From assembly GCA_000320545.1 (NCBI GenBank), contig ADNK01001927.1, forward strand, positions 10,001-74,000: a DNA stretch of 64,000 bases, read 5' to 3'. Made by a program: the position numbers and the translations under genes. Below the pieces are notes generated by a model. The model was not told where the DNA came from. It ran no database searches and worked only from the letters and a program-made list of their open reading frames with translations. This stretch comes from Bigelowiella natans CCMP2755. Taxonomy: Eukaryota > Cercozoa > Chlorarachniophyceae. Below, piece after piece: positions 1-11,504 of the stretch; within the stretch, counting starts at the first letter, position 1; each line of letters begins with the position of its first letter.

Positions 1-16
1 GCTGTGTCCTCTTCTT

Positions 17-348
17 CTAAGTCTCTCCAGAGCTCGATCCGAAACGGCAGCTGCGCGCTGTGGAACTTCCGGCTCCTACGTGGTGTTGTATGTGGGTTAG
101 TGAAGAGCCTCTCTCCTGTTGAAATATTAAATAGCACCAGTTTTTTGCAGTGACATTCTCTCCTGCGACTGACACCAATTCGTCGTTTATTTGAACGCCT
201 GATGAAACGACATTGAGGGCGACCACATTTGGTTGCAAGCGTCTGGGACATTACCTAACGCTTTCGCTGAAGTTCCAGGAGCTATGTGCTCGATTGCAAG
301 TGTGCCATGCTCAACACAAATGCCGAAATTTCGGGTCTGGACAATGAC
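17..348 (-). CDS. PDZ-domain protein, partial (two exons at the left edge)
   Basis: Two minus-strand exons join into a PDZ domain. Exon 348-255 follows a CAG acceptor and ends in phase 1 before GTAATG; the next begins at 198 after TCATCAG. Across the join the protein reads GTSAKALG then VQINDELVSVAGENV, the classical PDZ pattern (carboxylate-binding loop region, then G-x-x-x-x-D-E-L-x-x-V-x-G). PDZ domains bind C-terminal tails of partner proteins, so a scaffold or regulatory role is likely. The reading frame stays open down to position 17, but the domain probably ends earlier at a donor near 107 or beyond the window. Exons upstream of 348 were not identified; short ORFs at 435-638 (-) and 438-713 (+) show no family signal. 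Confidence is good for the domain and low for gene limits. Confidence 0.6.
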
Positions 349-705
349 CTGAGATGAAGACGCTCAGCAGTAAGTAAATACCGGGAGAGTCATGTTTATC
401 AACACATACGCTGTAGATTCCGTCGCTGTCGATTTCAATGCTCATCTTTCTTTCTCCTGTCCGATGCTGCTGCTACGTCGGAATGGTATCTACTCCTTGT
501 TTCTTCTTTTGTCCCCTGCTGCTGTCTGAGGGTGAAATCCTCCTCCTCTTTGTAGCTGTTTCCTGCAGACTCGTTCCAGGTTCCAGCGCAGCAGCCGCCG
601 GAATGACAATGACAGATGCTCTCAAGTGGCAAGATCAAATCATCAAAAAATATCCGAGGTTTTACCTAAATATCAATCTACAATCCATGTCGCAATTTCG
701 TGAAC
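349..705. other. Non-coding or unresolved stretch
   Basis: No recognisable gene. It may hold an upstream exon of the PDZ gene. A plus-strand ORF at 438-713 contains a Phe/Leu/Cys-rich run and lacks any recognisable motif, so it is not called. Confidence 0.35.
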
Positions 706-964
706 GGCCCTAAGAAAGGAGGGTCATCGTATGTTTATGCGACAACGAATATTCGATGTCGTCTTCAATAAATGACTAAAGGGATGCTATTTTTTGAAGG
801 CGTCTTCTTCCAAGAATCTTCTTTCTTTTCCTAAAGCTTGCCGAGCCTAACAACAAAAGATAATTAAAACGCCCTGAGAAAGGAGAGTCGTAGTATGGTT
901 TTTGCGACAACGAATATTCGATGTCGTCTTCAATAAATGACCGAAGGGATGCTAATTTTTGAAG
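706..964. repeat. Diverged direct duplication upstream of the U-box gene
   Basis: A segment of about 94 bp at 706-799 recurs at 871-964. Both contain GACAACGAATATTCGATGTC and the following ATAAATGA tract, with a few substitutions between copies. The spacing of about 165 bp suggests a tandem duplication with later divergence. A smaller direct repeat (CCTTTTCAAAACTCAA) follows at 996 and 1032, just before the U-box start codon. Confidence 0.8.
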
Positions 965-1073
965 TTCTTTCTTTGTTTTGCTGAGCCGAAGAACTCCTTT
1001 TCAAAACTCAAATTGAAAGGGACCCCCAGATCCTTTTCAAAACTCAATTTTGTCAAAGTCGAAGTCGTCGAAA

Positions 1074-2717
1074 ATGTATTCCATGAAGGTGCCGCCAGAG
1101 TATAGATGCCCAATTTCGCATGAGATAATGAAGGAACCAACAATGAACGAAACGGGGAACAGTTACGAGCGTAAATCCATAGAAGACTGGTATAAGCGTA
1201 ATCGCACTGATCCTTTAACAAGTAAACCTGTGGATCCCCAAAGATTGGTGTTAAACCGAGCTCTAAAGAGTAGGATAGAGGGTTTTCTGGAAGAAAGTGT
1301 CAAAAAAGAAGCTGTATACGTCATCATAGGGAAGTCGGGAAGCGGTAAATCGACATTAATAAATGAAATCGCTTGTGTGCTTGGCAATAACGAGGAGGAC
1401 GTTGCGAAAACCTCGCCAAACTTAGAGGAGGGCTGCACCAAGGAAGTCACAACGTATGAACTGGAAATATGTCCTGACAAAAAAAGTAGCTCTTCTAAAT
1501 CGCACGTGACGCTCATTGACACCATGGGCTTTCCGGATCCTCACCCGAAGATGGACACTGTGATTAAGCGATACGACCAAGTAATAGAAGCATGCAACAA
1601 AAAGATACATGGAATCATTTGGGTACTTCGGGAGAGTCGTTCTGATTATGATCCAAAAAACTTACGCGCTCTCATGCAAGAATTTGCATTCGCAAAATGC
1701 CCTATATATCTTCTGTACAACAACTCTGAGTATCTTGGTAGGAACAGAGAGAAGACTGAAAACATAAAAACGTTGTTAGCTTCGGTGAACAAATTCATGA
1801 AAGATCTGAACTTGCTAAACATACGTGGACTATTTCTATCACATGAAAGGGAAGATTTGTCTAAGCGCTTCCTCGAAATTCTGAAGGACCCTGTCATTCC
1901 GACGAAGAGTGAAATGACCACCTACTCCCAAATCTTGAAGATAAACAAGGAGTTGCTGGAAAAAAAGTATAGAACTTTGATAGAACAGAAGGCGATGAAA
2001 GACCGCAAAAAACGTCTGAGTGCACAAATATGCGCTGCAAAAATATCTCTTAAGCAATGCAAAGCTTGGGAAAATTGGGCACCTACTCACATGGGCCACA
2101 TATCAGCGCACACATTGACCCTGGAATCATTGGATGCAGGTGTACTTGCATTATTCTGGGCTGGATCCTTAGTCTCCGAATATTTTGCTCTTATTGGGAT
2201 TCTCGGTTATCATAGCACTATGTGCATATCTCGGTACTACCGCAAAAAAGCAGCTACTTTAAAAACGAAAATAGAGAAGTTGGAACACGAAATTAAACAA
2301 TGTAGTGACAAAAATCCTAGTGCAGTATTGAAGGCATGTAGAGAATGGAAAGAACGACTAGAGATTTTGCGAAAGGTTTTACTGAAAAGAGTCGATGACG
2401 GAAATGGATTCGGAGGCAGCGATAACAAAGGTGGTGGTGGCCCTCCAAAACCCGAGGCTGCTGTGAAGGAGCAAAAGGCTAGGAGCAAAGAGCATGGCTA
2501 TAAATCAAGCTCAGTCGAAGCCGAGAATACGAAGAAGTCCCTCACGCAGGAGAGCTCTCTGGTTGTCATTAGCGACTCGGGCGCCGAGAGGCAGGCGTCA
2601 TCATCATCGTCGTCATTATCATCATCATCGCATCCTACCAATTGCACGATGAAAATTGTGGTTGAATCTGCAAGCCGCCAACTAAATGCATTTGTTGGAC
2701 TTTTGCGCAATCTATAA
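1074..2717 (+). CDS. U-box E3 ligase fused to an AIG1/GIMAP-like GTPase, membrane-anchored
   Basis: Single-exon gene of 547 residues from the first ATG at 1074; the frame extends to a TTG at 1050 that has no support as a start. Residues about 7-72 form a U-box (CPISHEIM, then YERKSIEDWY and DPLTSKPV), the fold that recruits ubiquitin-charged E2 enzymes. A P-loop follows at 86-94 (GKSGSGKST), a switch Thr around 122-126 and a DTMG G3 motif at 149-152. The expected TKxD/TRxD G4 motif is replaced by YNNSEY, so nucleotide specificity may be relaxed. Residues about 350-383 are hydrophobic and could make one or two membrane passes. Charged coiled-coil sequence and a Ser-rich tail follow. The likely role is ubiquitin ligation at a membrane gated by a GTPase; that combination is inferred. 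It lacks introns, unlike most neighbours. Confidence 0.85.
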   Translation: MYSMKVPPEYRCPISHEIMKEPTMNETGNSYERKSIEDWYKRNRTDPLTSKPVDPQRLVLNRALKSRIEGFLEESVKKEAVYVIIGKSGSGKSTLINEIACVLGNNEEDVAKTSPNLEEGCTKEVTTYELEICPDKKSSSSKSHVTLIDTMGFPDPHPKMDTVIKRYDQVIEACNKKIHGIIWVLRESRSDYDPKNLRALMQEFAFAKCPIYLLYNNSEYLGRNREKTENIKTLLASVNKFMKDLNLLNIRGLFLSHEREDLSKRFLEILKDPVIPTKSEMTTYSQILKINKELLEKKYRTLIEQKAMKDRKKRLSAQICAAKISLKQCKAWENWAPTHMGHISAHTLTLESLDAGVLALFWAGSLVSEYFALIGILGYHSTMCISRYYRKKAATLKTKIEKLEHEIKQCSDKNPSAVLKACREWKERLEILRKVLLKRVDDGNGFGGSDNKGGGGPPKPEAAVKEQKARSKEHGYKSSSVEAENTKKSLTQESSLVVISDSGAERQASSSSSSLSSSSHPTNCTMKIVVESASRQLNAFVGLLRNL

Positions 2718-3498
2718 ATCAAGTTTTTCCAACACTGCGCAACTGAAACCCTGATAATGAAACAACATTGTTCAGCTAGTCATGCGCATGAAAAACTGAA
2801 GGGCCAGCCAGGGGCACAACGCCGCTCGGACGCGGGTCTTTTGCTTTGTGCGCGGGCGTTTCAACATGGTTTAGTGATGTGACCAACTCAGGTGCATGTA
2901 TTACATCGCATCGCAAACACAGCTAGTGATGGTGCACAACTAGCGCGTGTGATCAGGCTGCCGTGCATGACGCGAACGACAACGAGTGCTGCATCATGCA
3001 TGCATGATGAAATTTATTTGGTTTTCTAATGTAAATGAGTGCAAAAAGCGATGCACAATTCAAGGCAGTAGTGCTCATGTGATGCGACAATGCGTGTCTA
3101 CTTGTACATGCCGCATAATCCGCAGCGTGCTGGTGCGTAATAAATGACGATCCCGTATGTGTGTCTGCATGTCACCGCTCAACATCACTCTAGCAGCACT
3201 GCTAGATTGGCAGTGTCTAGACTACATGCAACGAATGATGAAATTGTTTGAGTTGTTGTCGCATTGGGCGGGACCGCGTTCATGTATTGTTCTCAAATGA
3301 TCATGAATGGTGCTCACGAACGTCACATTACACAACGATGACTCTGCATCATGCTAGCATTGTCATGCAGTGTCTACAAGATCACTGACCGATTTGAGAT
3401 GTGAATGATGCTCATACAAAGTGATCATTACTTTGTAGTGACTTGCTTACCACCCTCTATCCTCAATGGGGGTGCAAATCAAAATTTTTCCTATCGCT
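2718..3498. other. Intergenic block with CTAG/TGCA/CATG-rich words
   Basis: No ORF with family signal. The sequence is dense in short palindromic words such as TGCATGCATGA (about 2998) and CTAG clusters (3189-3225, 3350). It separates the convergent U-box (+) and SRCR (-) genes. Confidence 0.6.
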
Positions 3499-5875
3499 TC
3501 AATCTGGATTTTCATTATCATTGTAGACGTTGAACGCCTCTGCGATGGGTCCATCAAGGTGCACATGTTGTTCTTCGTAAGCAGGCGGCGGGCTTCCTGC
3601 ATATGCTGGAGCACTCGGCTGATGTACCGGTTCGGGGTGAATTATTGGAGTTGCACTGTAACCACCATTCTGAACAGGAAACGCCACCGGGACGGTGTTG
3701 CTAGACACAGGCGCTGCAGTTGGAATATTGGACGCGTTGTTGCTACGTACGGGTTGTGCAGTTGGAATATCGGAAGCATTCCTCGCAAATAGATTGCGGA
3801 ATTGAGATTTATTGCTGGTCTTCTGCTCACCAAACCGTTGGTACTGTCCCCCCGCTTTGTCTGAGGTATGAAATTGATAAGGAAAAGTACATACCAAAAT
3901 AGAACTTGCTGCATGTTTTTTGGGAAATCACAAGGAATAACAAGGATAAATATGCCAAATTACTATCGTTTTGAAGACGGTTGAGCTCCCGTGCTTCTTG
4001 TCTCTGGGCTTTCATCGCTGTACAACTATAGTATGCGCATACGAATAGCAGCCCCACGCCGAATATTGTGCCTAGCACAACACCCGCGATCTTGCCACTC
4101 TCATCCGCACAAGAGCAAGTGCAATAGATAGTACAAGTTGGTTTTGTCAATCCTGTGCACTTTTGGTTTTGGCACTGAAGCTCCGTATCGAAAGAGCATG
4201 AGGATTTACAGAGCTTGTAGTTATAATCTGGGTAGCACTTCACCGCAGCAGCCGTACCCGATGAACAGTATGTCCCTACTGAAGATGAGAAGACGCACTG
4301 TTGAAGCGAGGACTCCCGGCCTGTAGGTAGCGACATCAGCAACGAAACATCAATTATCTTTATCCAAATTATCCATGTGATACCGTGCGAAAGCGGTAGC
4401 GGTGTTAATTTCATAACTCCGAGGTATATGATTACCGTTGCAACCCACGCTGGACATGTACACAGGTTCTGAAAGAGAGGAAAGTCTTGGACCAGTATAA
4501 TAAGTCCCTCCCGTGTATCCCATGGTTTTGCAAGCAACCTGTAAATGTGGTTATGATAATTACGCTGTGATGTTGTTGCTCATGAGAAATCACCCTGAGG
4601 TATCACAAGAATGACGATGATTAGAACAATCTACGAGAAGATAGCTGAACTAACATAAAGTTTCGTAAAGTGATCTTATTTGAAGCCCCAGATCCAGAGT
4701 AAGTGGAATTTAAGGTGTACTACCTTTGCATCGCCGGAAGAGAAACTTCTAGAGCAGACATAGCCCCAAGAATTATTATTGTAGGATACCTCCAGAGTTC
4801 CTTTTAATGTGCCGTGAGAATCTACTGATCCTCCATCTCGAACCTTATGCAACGTTACAAAATACGTGCCGTTACGTCTAGGGCAAAATCAAAGCTAACG
4901 GGAATGTAAAATCTACGTGTACTTCAACAGAGGCAGCAGTGGCGTTGTTACCCTTACATACAGATTTGGGACCGTCGTTGGATACTGCGTCGGCTGGTTT
5001 GTAATGCGCGAAGATGAACAGGAAACTGACACTCCGGTATCTAAAAAATGACTACAGTCAAAGCGAAGACTGCACGATTGCTGGAAAACTGCAAAATACA
5101 AGAATGAAGGATATCATTGTAAACGTGTACCAGGGCCACAACTACTATAAGATCCCAGTTCATAGTTGCAATATGCCAGATTTGTGTAATAGCTGTTGCA
5201 GTCGATGCTGCTAAGAGTGTAGTTGAAGCTGGTGGTGTTCACAGAAACTCCTCGAGAGTAATCAGCATATACCCATGAGGATCTCATTTGCCTGATGAGT
5301 TTTTCCAATAATTTATGGGTGGGTTAGATTTATAGGAAAATACGATCGAGTTACAAAAGGAGAATATACGGTGTGTGATGGGATGATGTCGATATTGCCC
5401 AACCTGCAAGCTGTCTTAGCTTCGTTGGAACCAAAATAATACCGACCATACCCACAAATATAGCCCCAAGGACCGTTATCAACCTTGGCCTGAAGGATGC
5501 CTGTGAGCAGACAAAAATTGTAGGTTCGATTCGGGCGTCTAGGTTCTACAGATGACGGTAAGTACCGGAGTAAGCTCCGTTAGGAAGATTTCTTCCATTT
5601 ACGATTTTAACGTCAATATTCCGAAAAGGTGATGGGTATGGCGTTGGGTACCGAGAGGGATAAGGCTGAAATATAATGCATCAGTCGTTTATACTTTGAG
5701 CACCTAAACAAAACTCATTTTTTGGTGCTTCATTATTACACAGCTGTCGTCGTGACGAGCAGGGAAAGAGCAAAAAACATGTCAGTGAGTTAAAAACAAC
5801 CGTCGGATATCTGGTGGGGTATGGAGTAGCGGCTCCTCCTCCCTGGAACACCAAAAGCCAGCAGAAGAGAAGCAT
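3499..5875 (-). CDS. SRCR-domain receptor-like type I membrane protein
   Basis: Nine minus-strand exons give one 524-residue frame with every phase matching: 5875-5801, 5665-5566, 5500-5404, 5291-5131, 5088-4923, 4877-4724, 4538-4436, 4320-3964 and 3860-3499. The start encodes a signal peptide (MLLFCWLLVFQGGG) and then Pro-Tyr-Pro-Thr repeats. Two scavenger receptor Cys-rich domains follow (about 40-168 and 185-313), seen in VKIVNGRN, WGYICGYG and TACRQ in the first, WGYVCSRS, VACKTMGYTGG and VGCNGRESSLQQC in the second. A further Cys-rich stretch leads to a membrane helix at about 361-385, and the tail is cytosolic and Pro-rich with a PPAY motif. SRCR domains bind ligands outside the cell, so a recognition or adhesion receptor is likely. 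It lies head-to-head with another surface protein. Confidence 0.88.
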
Positions 5876-6518
5876 CGGAGCAGGGGGTCTCGTAAAGCGT
5901 TGCTGTGTCGCACTCAGATTAGCTGAGAGCGAATCTTTAGCTGGATTACACTCATAACGAATAAGGCTAAAATCAACATGCGACAAGCAAAATTATGTCA
6001 CCGCTACGACTATTCATGGGGGGTTCTGAGCGTTTCTAAGCCCAAGAAAACCGGGATAGATCTAAGAGTATTTACGCTTCAGTTACTGCACAAATGACTG
6101 GTTCCTGTAACGTCTGTTGTAACTCCTTCTTCTTCGTCGGTCTCGTCCGCTCCCTGCTTCAAATTTTAAACTCCTCCTCCAATCGTGTAGTGGTTTGCCC
6201 GATCCAGCTCAAATTCAGCTCGAGCCTGTCCCCCCATTTGTCTCTACAGTGCGGCTTATTAATGGTGATTTGTAAAGACTCATGGGAAGGGGAGAGTATG
6301 GAAAGTGTGACAACCGAAAAAACCTGCGTTGTTCCATCAATTTCGCTGAGATTGTTACTACATTGTTACATCAGGTCAAGTAAAAGCAAATGAAAAGAGT
6401 CAATTTTCTACACAATTGGCTCTTTCTGGCCCTAATCGGCTCATGTTGTGGTATCCTAATTCAATTTAAATCTTGATCTCTGCTTAATCCTGACAATGAC
6501 ATTTCCTTGCTCTTTTAG
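5876..6518. other. Divergent intergenic region, may hold the first exon of the Cys-rich gene
   Basis: This stretch separates the SRCR start (5875, minus) from the first sure exon of the Cys-rich membrane gene (6519, plus). A plus ORF at 6094-6393 begins with a short Phe-rich segment and may include the missing 5' exon, since a phase-1 donor is needed, but no convincing signal peptide and donor could be fixed. Confidence 0.4.
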
Positions 6519-7333
6519 GGACAACGTTATCGCCCCTTCCTCTTCCAGGGACAACGTCATCACCTTCTGTTTGTCCAACGTCTTCTCCCTCAAACTCACC
6601 TTCCACCAATCCTACCACTAACCCTACCTCATCACCCTCAATATCCTCGAGTCCGAGCATAAGCCCAGCCTCAGGTTCACCGACTACCATGTCTCCGGTG
6701 ACAACAGCCCCCTCTAATACCCCGAGCACAAATCCAACGAATTCTCCGAGTATATCGCCTAGTTCCCAAGCCCCTAGTAATTCGCCAGCTTCCCTTTCTC
6801 CCTCCTCTGCCGCCCCATCTTGCACTCCTATAACTGTAAGTCCGGTTACCATTGCTCCGTCCCTTGCCCCTACGTCGATGTCTCCATTATCTGGATCACC
6901 CTCTATGACACCCATTACATCATCGCCTGTTTCTCAGTCGCCCTCTCTGACCCCACTGACGATTGCGCCAAGTAGTCAAGCGCCGAGCATTTCCCCATCA
7001 ACAGGGGTTCCATCGCGGACTTGTTCCAAGGGGACGTATTTCAATATCACGCAGATGGCATGCGTCACATGCCCACTTGGGAATTATTGCGAGTCATCAT
7101 TCCTTCATACCTGCCCCGTAGGCTCCTTAACGGAAGAAACCGGGGCAAGCGTGCAAACGCAGTGCATCTGCCAAGCTGGTTATGCCGGTCTCGTCTCGTC
7201 GACGTCAACATGCATTGCCTGTACGTCTGGCGAATATTGCCCTGGAGGCAACTCGCGAAGTACATGCCCCGCAGGGTATCACGTGCATCTAAATATATCT
7301 GCACTGCACGTACAAAATATAATGTATGTACAT

Positions 7334-7373
<40 letters not shown>

Positions 7374-7376
7374 TAA

Positions 7377-7420
<44 letters not shown>

Positions 7421-8928
7421 CATTGATGTATGTGTGTCTGAATATATCCGAATTGCCTCAAGCCACATTATAACAGTAACGTATATTTTTGGGGGTGTAG
7501 TTTTATGAAAGGAGAGGAATAGTTCCACAGCTTCACGACACCCTTTGAGTGTTTACCTCAGCTAAATGACTTACACAAAAAATCTTCAGGGATATTTGCC
7601 GTACCCCAGCGACTAAGGAGGCGTGTGTATTGCCGATGCACTGCCCGACTGGCACAGCGAATGTTACCTTCTGTAAGGCCGGCTTCTACTGTCCTTCCGT
7701 AACCTCACAGATCGTCTGCGTTAATACTCCTCAACTAGCGTATTACTGCCCTGAGAACACAACACAGCTAAACCCTTGTGCCAAAGACTACTACTGCCCT
7801 AATACCACCAGTCAGCTTCCATGCGCTGTAGACGCGAACTGTCCGGTCGGATCTAGCACTCAAGCTGCTTGCAGTGTTGGTTACTGGTGCAACGAAACGG
7901 ATGGTTCTCAAAATCTGTGCACCGCTGGCGAGCACTGTCCTCGAGGAACCATTACCCCTGATAATGACTGTCCTGAAGGCTTTTTCTGCCCAACAACAGC
8001 TAATATTGTCTCCTGTAGCTCAGGGTCGTATTGTCCTGTCCGCTCTGTTTCCGAGAACGACTGCGAGGCCGGTTACTTCTGCCCCAACACTTCGATAAGA
8101 ATACCATGTAGCTTGGGGGAATATTGCCCATCGAGATCGACAGTGAACAACTTATGCGACGCGGGCAGCTACTGTACGACTGCCGCCTCAAGATCAACAT
8201 GTACTGCCTCGCAATACTGTCCTGAAGGGTCAACAGCTCCTAAGGCTTGTCTGGAAGGATATTATTGTCCTTCTCCGTCTCAACGTTACCTTTGTATACA
8301 AGGCAACTACTGTCCTAACGGCACCATTACCAACTCATCCTGTACAGCTGGCTACTATTGCCCTACACCAAAAGAAAGGATTCAATGTCTTTCCGGCCAG
8401 TATTGCCCTGTTGGATCGACGGTCGCAGGAACCTGCACAGCTGGATCATATTGTCCACTTCCTGAGAGTATCATCAACTGCACCACAGCTGGAAGTTACT
8501 GCCCCGCACGAACCGTCTCTCCTTTGACGTGCCCAGCTGGAACTTACTGTCCTACCCCAGCATCCACGCCAATTGAATGTGACACAGGAGACCTCTGTCT
8601 TGAAGGCAGTGTTATGAAACAGGATTGCCCAGCCGGCGCGTTTTGTGTGAATCCTACGTTCGAAACCCCTTGCACCTCTGGGGACTATTGTCCACCTCGC
8701 ACTAGTACGCAGACAAATGCCTGTCCGGCAGGAACGTATTGTCCAAATTCCACCGCATCTATACCGTGCCTTCTTGGTGAATATTGTCCAGAGTCTTCTA
8801 CGGCAAGCTCAGATTGTCCCGCGGGAAGCTACTGCACGAGTCCAAACGTAATATGTGCGCATATGTCAGCGTTTGTGTATGCTTGGATGAGAAGAGAGTG
8901 AAATTGAGGAGGCTCTCCAAAGATCTCC

Positions 8929-8972
<44 letters not shown>

Positions 8973-11504
8973 TAGTTATGTGTGCGCGCGTCGTGATTTT
9001 ACTGTGCCATTTTCGTCGTTGTATTTTTTCCGAGTGCAGGTTCTGAGCGTGTCTTTGTGTGTGATTTGCTTGATTGATTACGCGAGAAGGTCAGGGTTGT
9101 TTGCCAGCCTGGACACTACTGTCCCGTGCGCAGCACAAACCTCACCGTATGTCCTGCTGGCTCTTTTTGTCCGACGAGATCTACCCAGCAGCCATGTTCT
9201 ACGGGAGATTATTGTCCAGAGGGTTCAGTAATGAGACAGACCTGCCCAGCAGGGAGTTTTTGCCCTTCTTTTCAAGAGAAATATCAGTGCAACCAGTCAC
9301 AACATTGCCCCGAGGGATCGCTCAATTTTTCAATTTGCACAGCCGGTTCATACTGCCCCTCCACCAGCTTACAGCTGCCATGCTCTGCGTCTACATTTTG
9401 CCCAGAGGGGTCCACCTCACAAGAAGGTTGTCCAGCTGGCTACTTTTGCCGATCAGTGACAAATCGAACGGTCTGCCCGACAGGTTTTTACTGTCCTGAG
9501 CGCTCAACAACCACAAGATCGTGTCCATCGTTCACGTCGTCAGCGGAAGGTGCTGTATCGGATAATGACTGCCGATGTGTCAGCGGCTATAAAAGAGCGA
9601 ATCCAGATGTTCCCAGTTCATGTGAGCTGATCGGGAATGTATTGAGTATTATTGATGGTGTATTATTGTTTATCGCCATCGGTGTTGTCATTTGCCTCAC
9701 GGTGGTGGGCCTTAGATCGCCCTGGGGCAAGAGATTCTTAAAATGGATCGTCCAGGATGATGTGCAAACTGCAGCTGGTATAGGGGTCCAGATTTTCAAC
9801 TTCTTTTTGCTGCTTGCCTTCGTCCTTACAGTGGTCATTAGCTCAAACATGCCCGAGTGGCTGAGATGGACTTTTATTGCATGTCTTATATTGTCTTTCC
9901 TCGTTACTCCCTACTCCAGCTGGAAGAAGAAAAAGGCCACCTCTGGAAGGAAGGCATACGATGACGAGCGATTGCGAAGCGACTTGTTCAATGATATGAT
10001 TGGCTATGGTAAATTGTACTACCCCAAGCTCGTCAAGGAGTACTTCGATTTCCATAGCGGTCCGAATTCCCGCAAGTTTAAATTATTTTGGGAGTTCATG
10101 CAATATGATTTACACAAAAAAATCGTCGCTCGGATGCACGATAGGAAAGAATTAATTGCCAAAAGCCTGCATAACGTGCAGGACAGCATGCTCTGGCTAC
10201 GACACTACGCCAAGCAAATCAAATCAGATTTTGGGATGATTTTCCTGGTCCAAATTCCGACTCTAGTGACATTGATTTATTCCATGAGTGAGCTGGATGT
10301 GAAGGATATAGTAAATCCTCTTTTCCGAACCCTTTTTGCAGTAACAGCTGTGTCTTTGGGTGCAAATCTCGTAAAAGTGGCAGAGCTGTTGTTCACAGTC
10401 TCTGAGACTGAAGGGGTCTTCGAGCAGCAAATCTACCACATTGCAATGGACATCCTAAAAAATCAAGCGTACTGGCAAAAGTCGGCGTTTGATGGTTATA
10501 TAGTGCAGGAGAATGATGCGAAGGTCAAGGAAGGCGAAATGGTATTGAGTTCTGCACAACTTCGTGAGATAAAAGAAAGTCATACTCAGATAGTGTTCAA
10601 TGCTAAAAGAATCCCCATAAATGAAGAATCAGAATTTAACCCCGAGACAAACAATGAGAAGGATGGACACCATCCTGGACGTGATGGAAGGAAAGAGGAT
10701 GCAGCTGTGGCTCCTAAGATCTTGGTTGAATTTCGAGTAAATGACAATGATGAAGAAAAGAAAGAGGCGCTCGAATCAAAAGTTTTCGTTGAAGCAATAG
10801 ATCAAGAACTGCATGACCACGCTGAAATCAACATTTACGTCAGCGATGATACTTATGTGGAAGACATACAAACGATGAGCGAAGGGGACGACGACAATGT
10901 CCACAACATCGAAATAGACGAATGGTCCTCTGATGAGAGCGAGAGTTCTGGAACAGAGGCTATTGAACATGAGCGATCACCGCAGGACAGAAAAAACGAG
11001 GTTAAGATAATGGAGGAAGCCATTAATTTGGAAGAGGATCTTAGAGGAAATGAAATCGCGCGTGCATCCAGCAGTGACGAGATTATCGGAGGATCTGGCC
11101 CTGATACTCACCATTCTAGTTCTCGTTCCCAATCACAAAGAGAACAAGATCAAGAACAAGAACAAGCAGATTCTTCGTCTAAATTTGTGAAAGATGAGAT
11201 TTTGCCGAATTTACCACAACGAAGATCGATGCTTTCATCTAACGATCCCACCGACAAGAAAATCATCAAACATCTGCCGCGAGCCTCAAGAGACATTAGA
11301 TCACTTCACCCCTTCCGATCAAGCGGTGGAGACAGCGAGCAAGGTAGAGAAAAAGTTACAGCACAAAATAATTCAGTCCACAAAGGAGACAAGCTAGTTT
11401 CTGCAGAAATCGATCAAAAGAAAGTGGATAGACAAGAGAATCGCTTCGAGGTGGATGGCGATTCTAGCTCCAGCTTTGATGAAGATGGCATTGATGACAT
11501 ATGA
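6519..11504 (+). CDS. Large Cys-rich (GCC2/GCC3, ephrin-receptor-like repeat) multi-pass surface protein
   Basis: Three exons chain in phase: 6519-7275, 7590-8847 and 9090-11504, about 1475 residues; the 5' exon with the start codon is not resolved. First comes a Pro/Ser/Thr-rich stalk built from SP.x.APS-like units. Then follow over 30 repeats of the form C-x-A-G-x-Y-C-P, the GCC2/GCC3 or ephrin-receptor-like Cys repeat, ending near 9620. Hydrophobic helices follow at about 9625-9700, 9790-9845, 9858-9910, 10235-10280 and 10310-10395. The C-terminal 370 residues are cytosolic, acidic and Ser-rich. The likely job is a cell-surface sensor or adhesion protein with a rigid extracellular stalk. 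Introns 7276-7589 and 8848-9089 carry CA/TA and CT microsatellites; the second uses an AAG acceptor, chosen because it keeps the Cys repeat in register. Confidence 0.85.
7335..7415. repeat. (CA)n and (TA)n microsatellite in intron
   Basis: Perfect CA dinucleotides (7335-7371) then TA dinucleotides (7385-7415), inside the first identified intron of the Cys-rich surface protein. Confidence 0.95.
8931..8968. repeat. (CT)n microsatellite in intron
   Basis: Uninterrupted CT dinucleotides within intron 8848-9089 of the Cys-rich surface protein. Confidence 0.95.

Noticed and set aside
438-713. Plus-strand 91-residue ORF near the left edge
   Set aside because: Phe/Leu/Cys-rich start without a clear signal peptide and no family; it may be a chance ORF opposite PDZ-gene sequence.
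6484-6915. Minus-strand 143-residue Gly/Glu/Asp-rich ORF
   Set aside because: It is the antisense shadow of the Pro/Ser/Thr stalk of the Cys-rich surface protein; repetitive codons keep it open.
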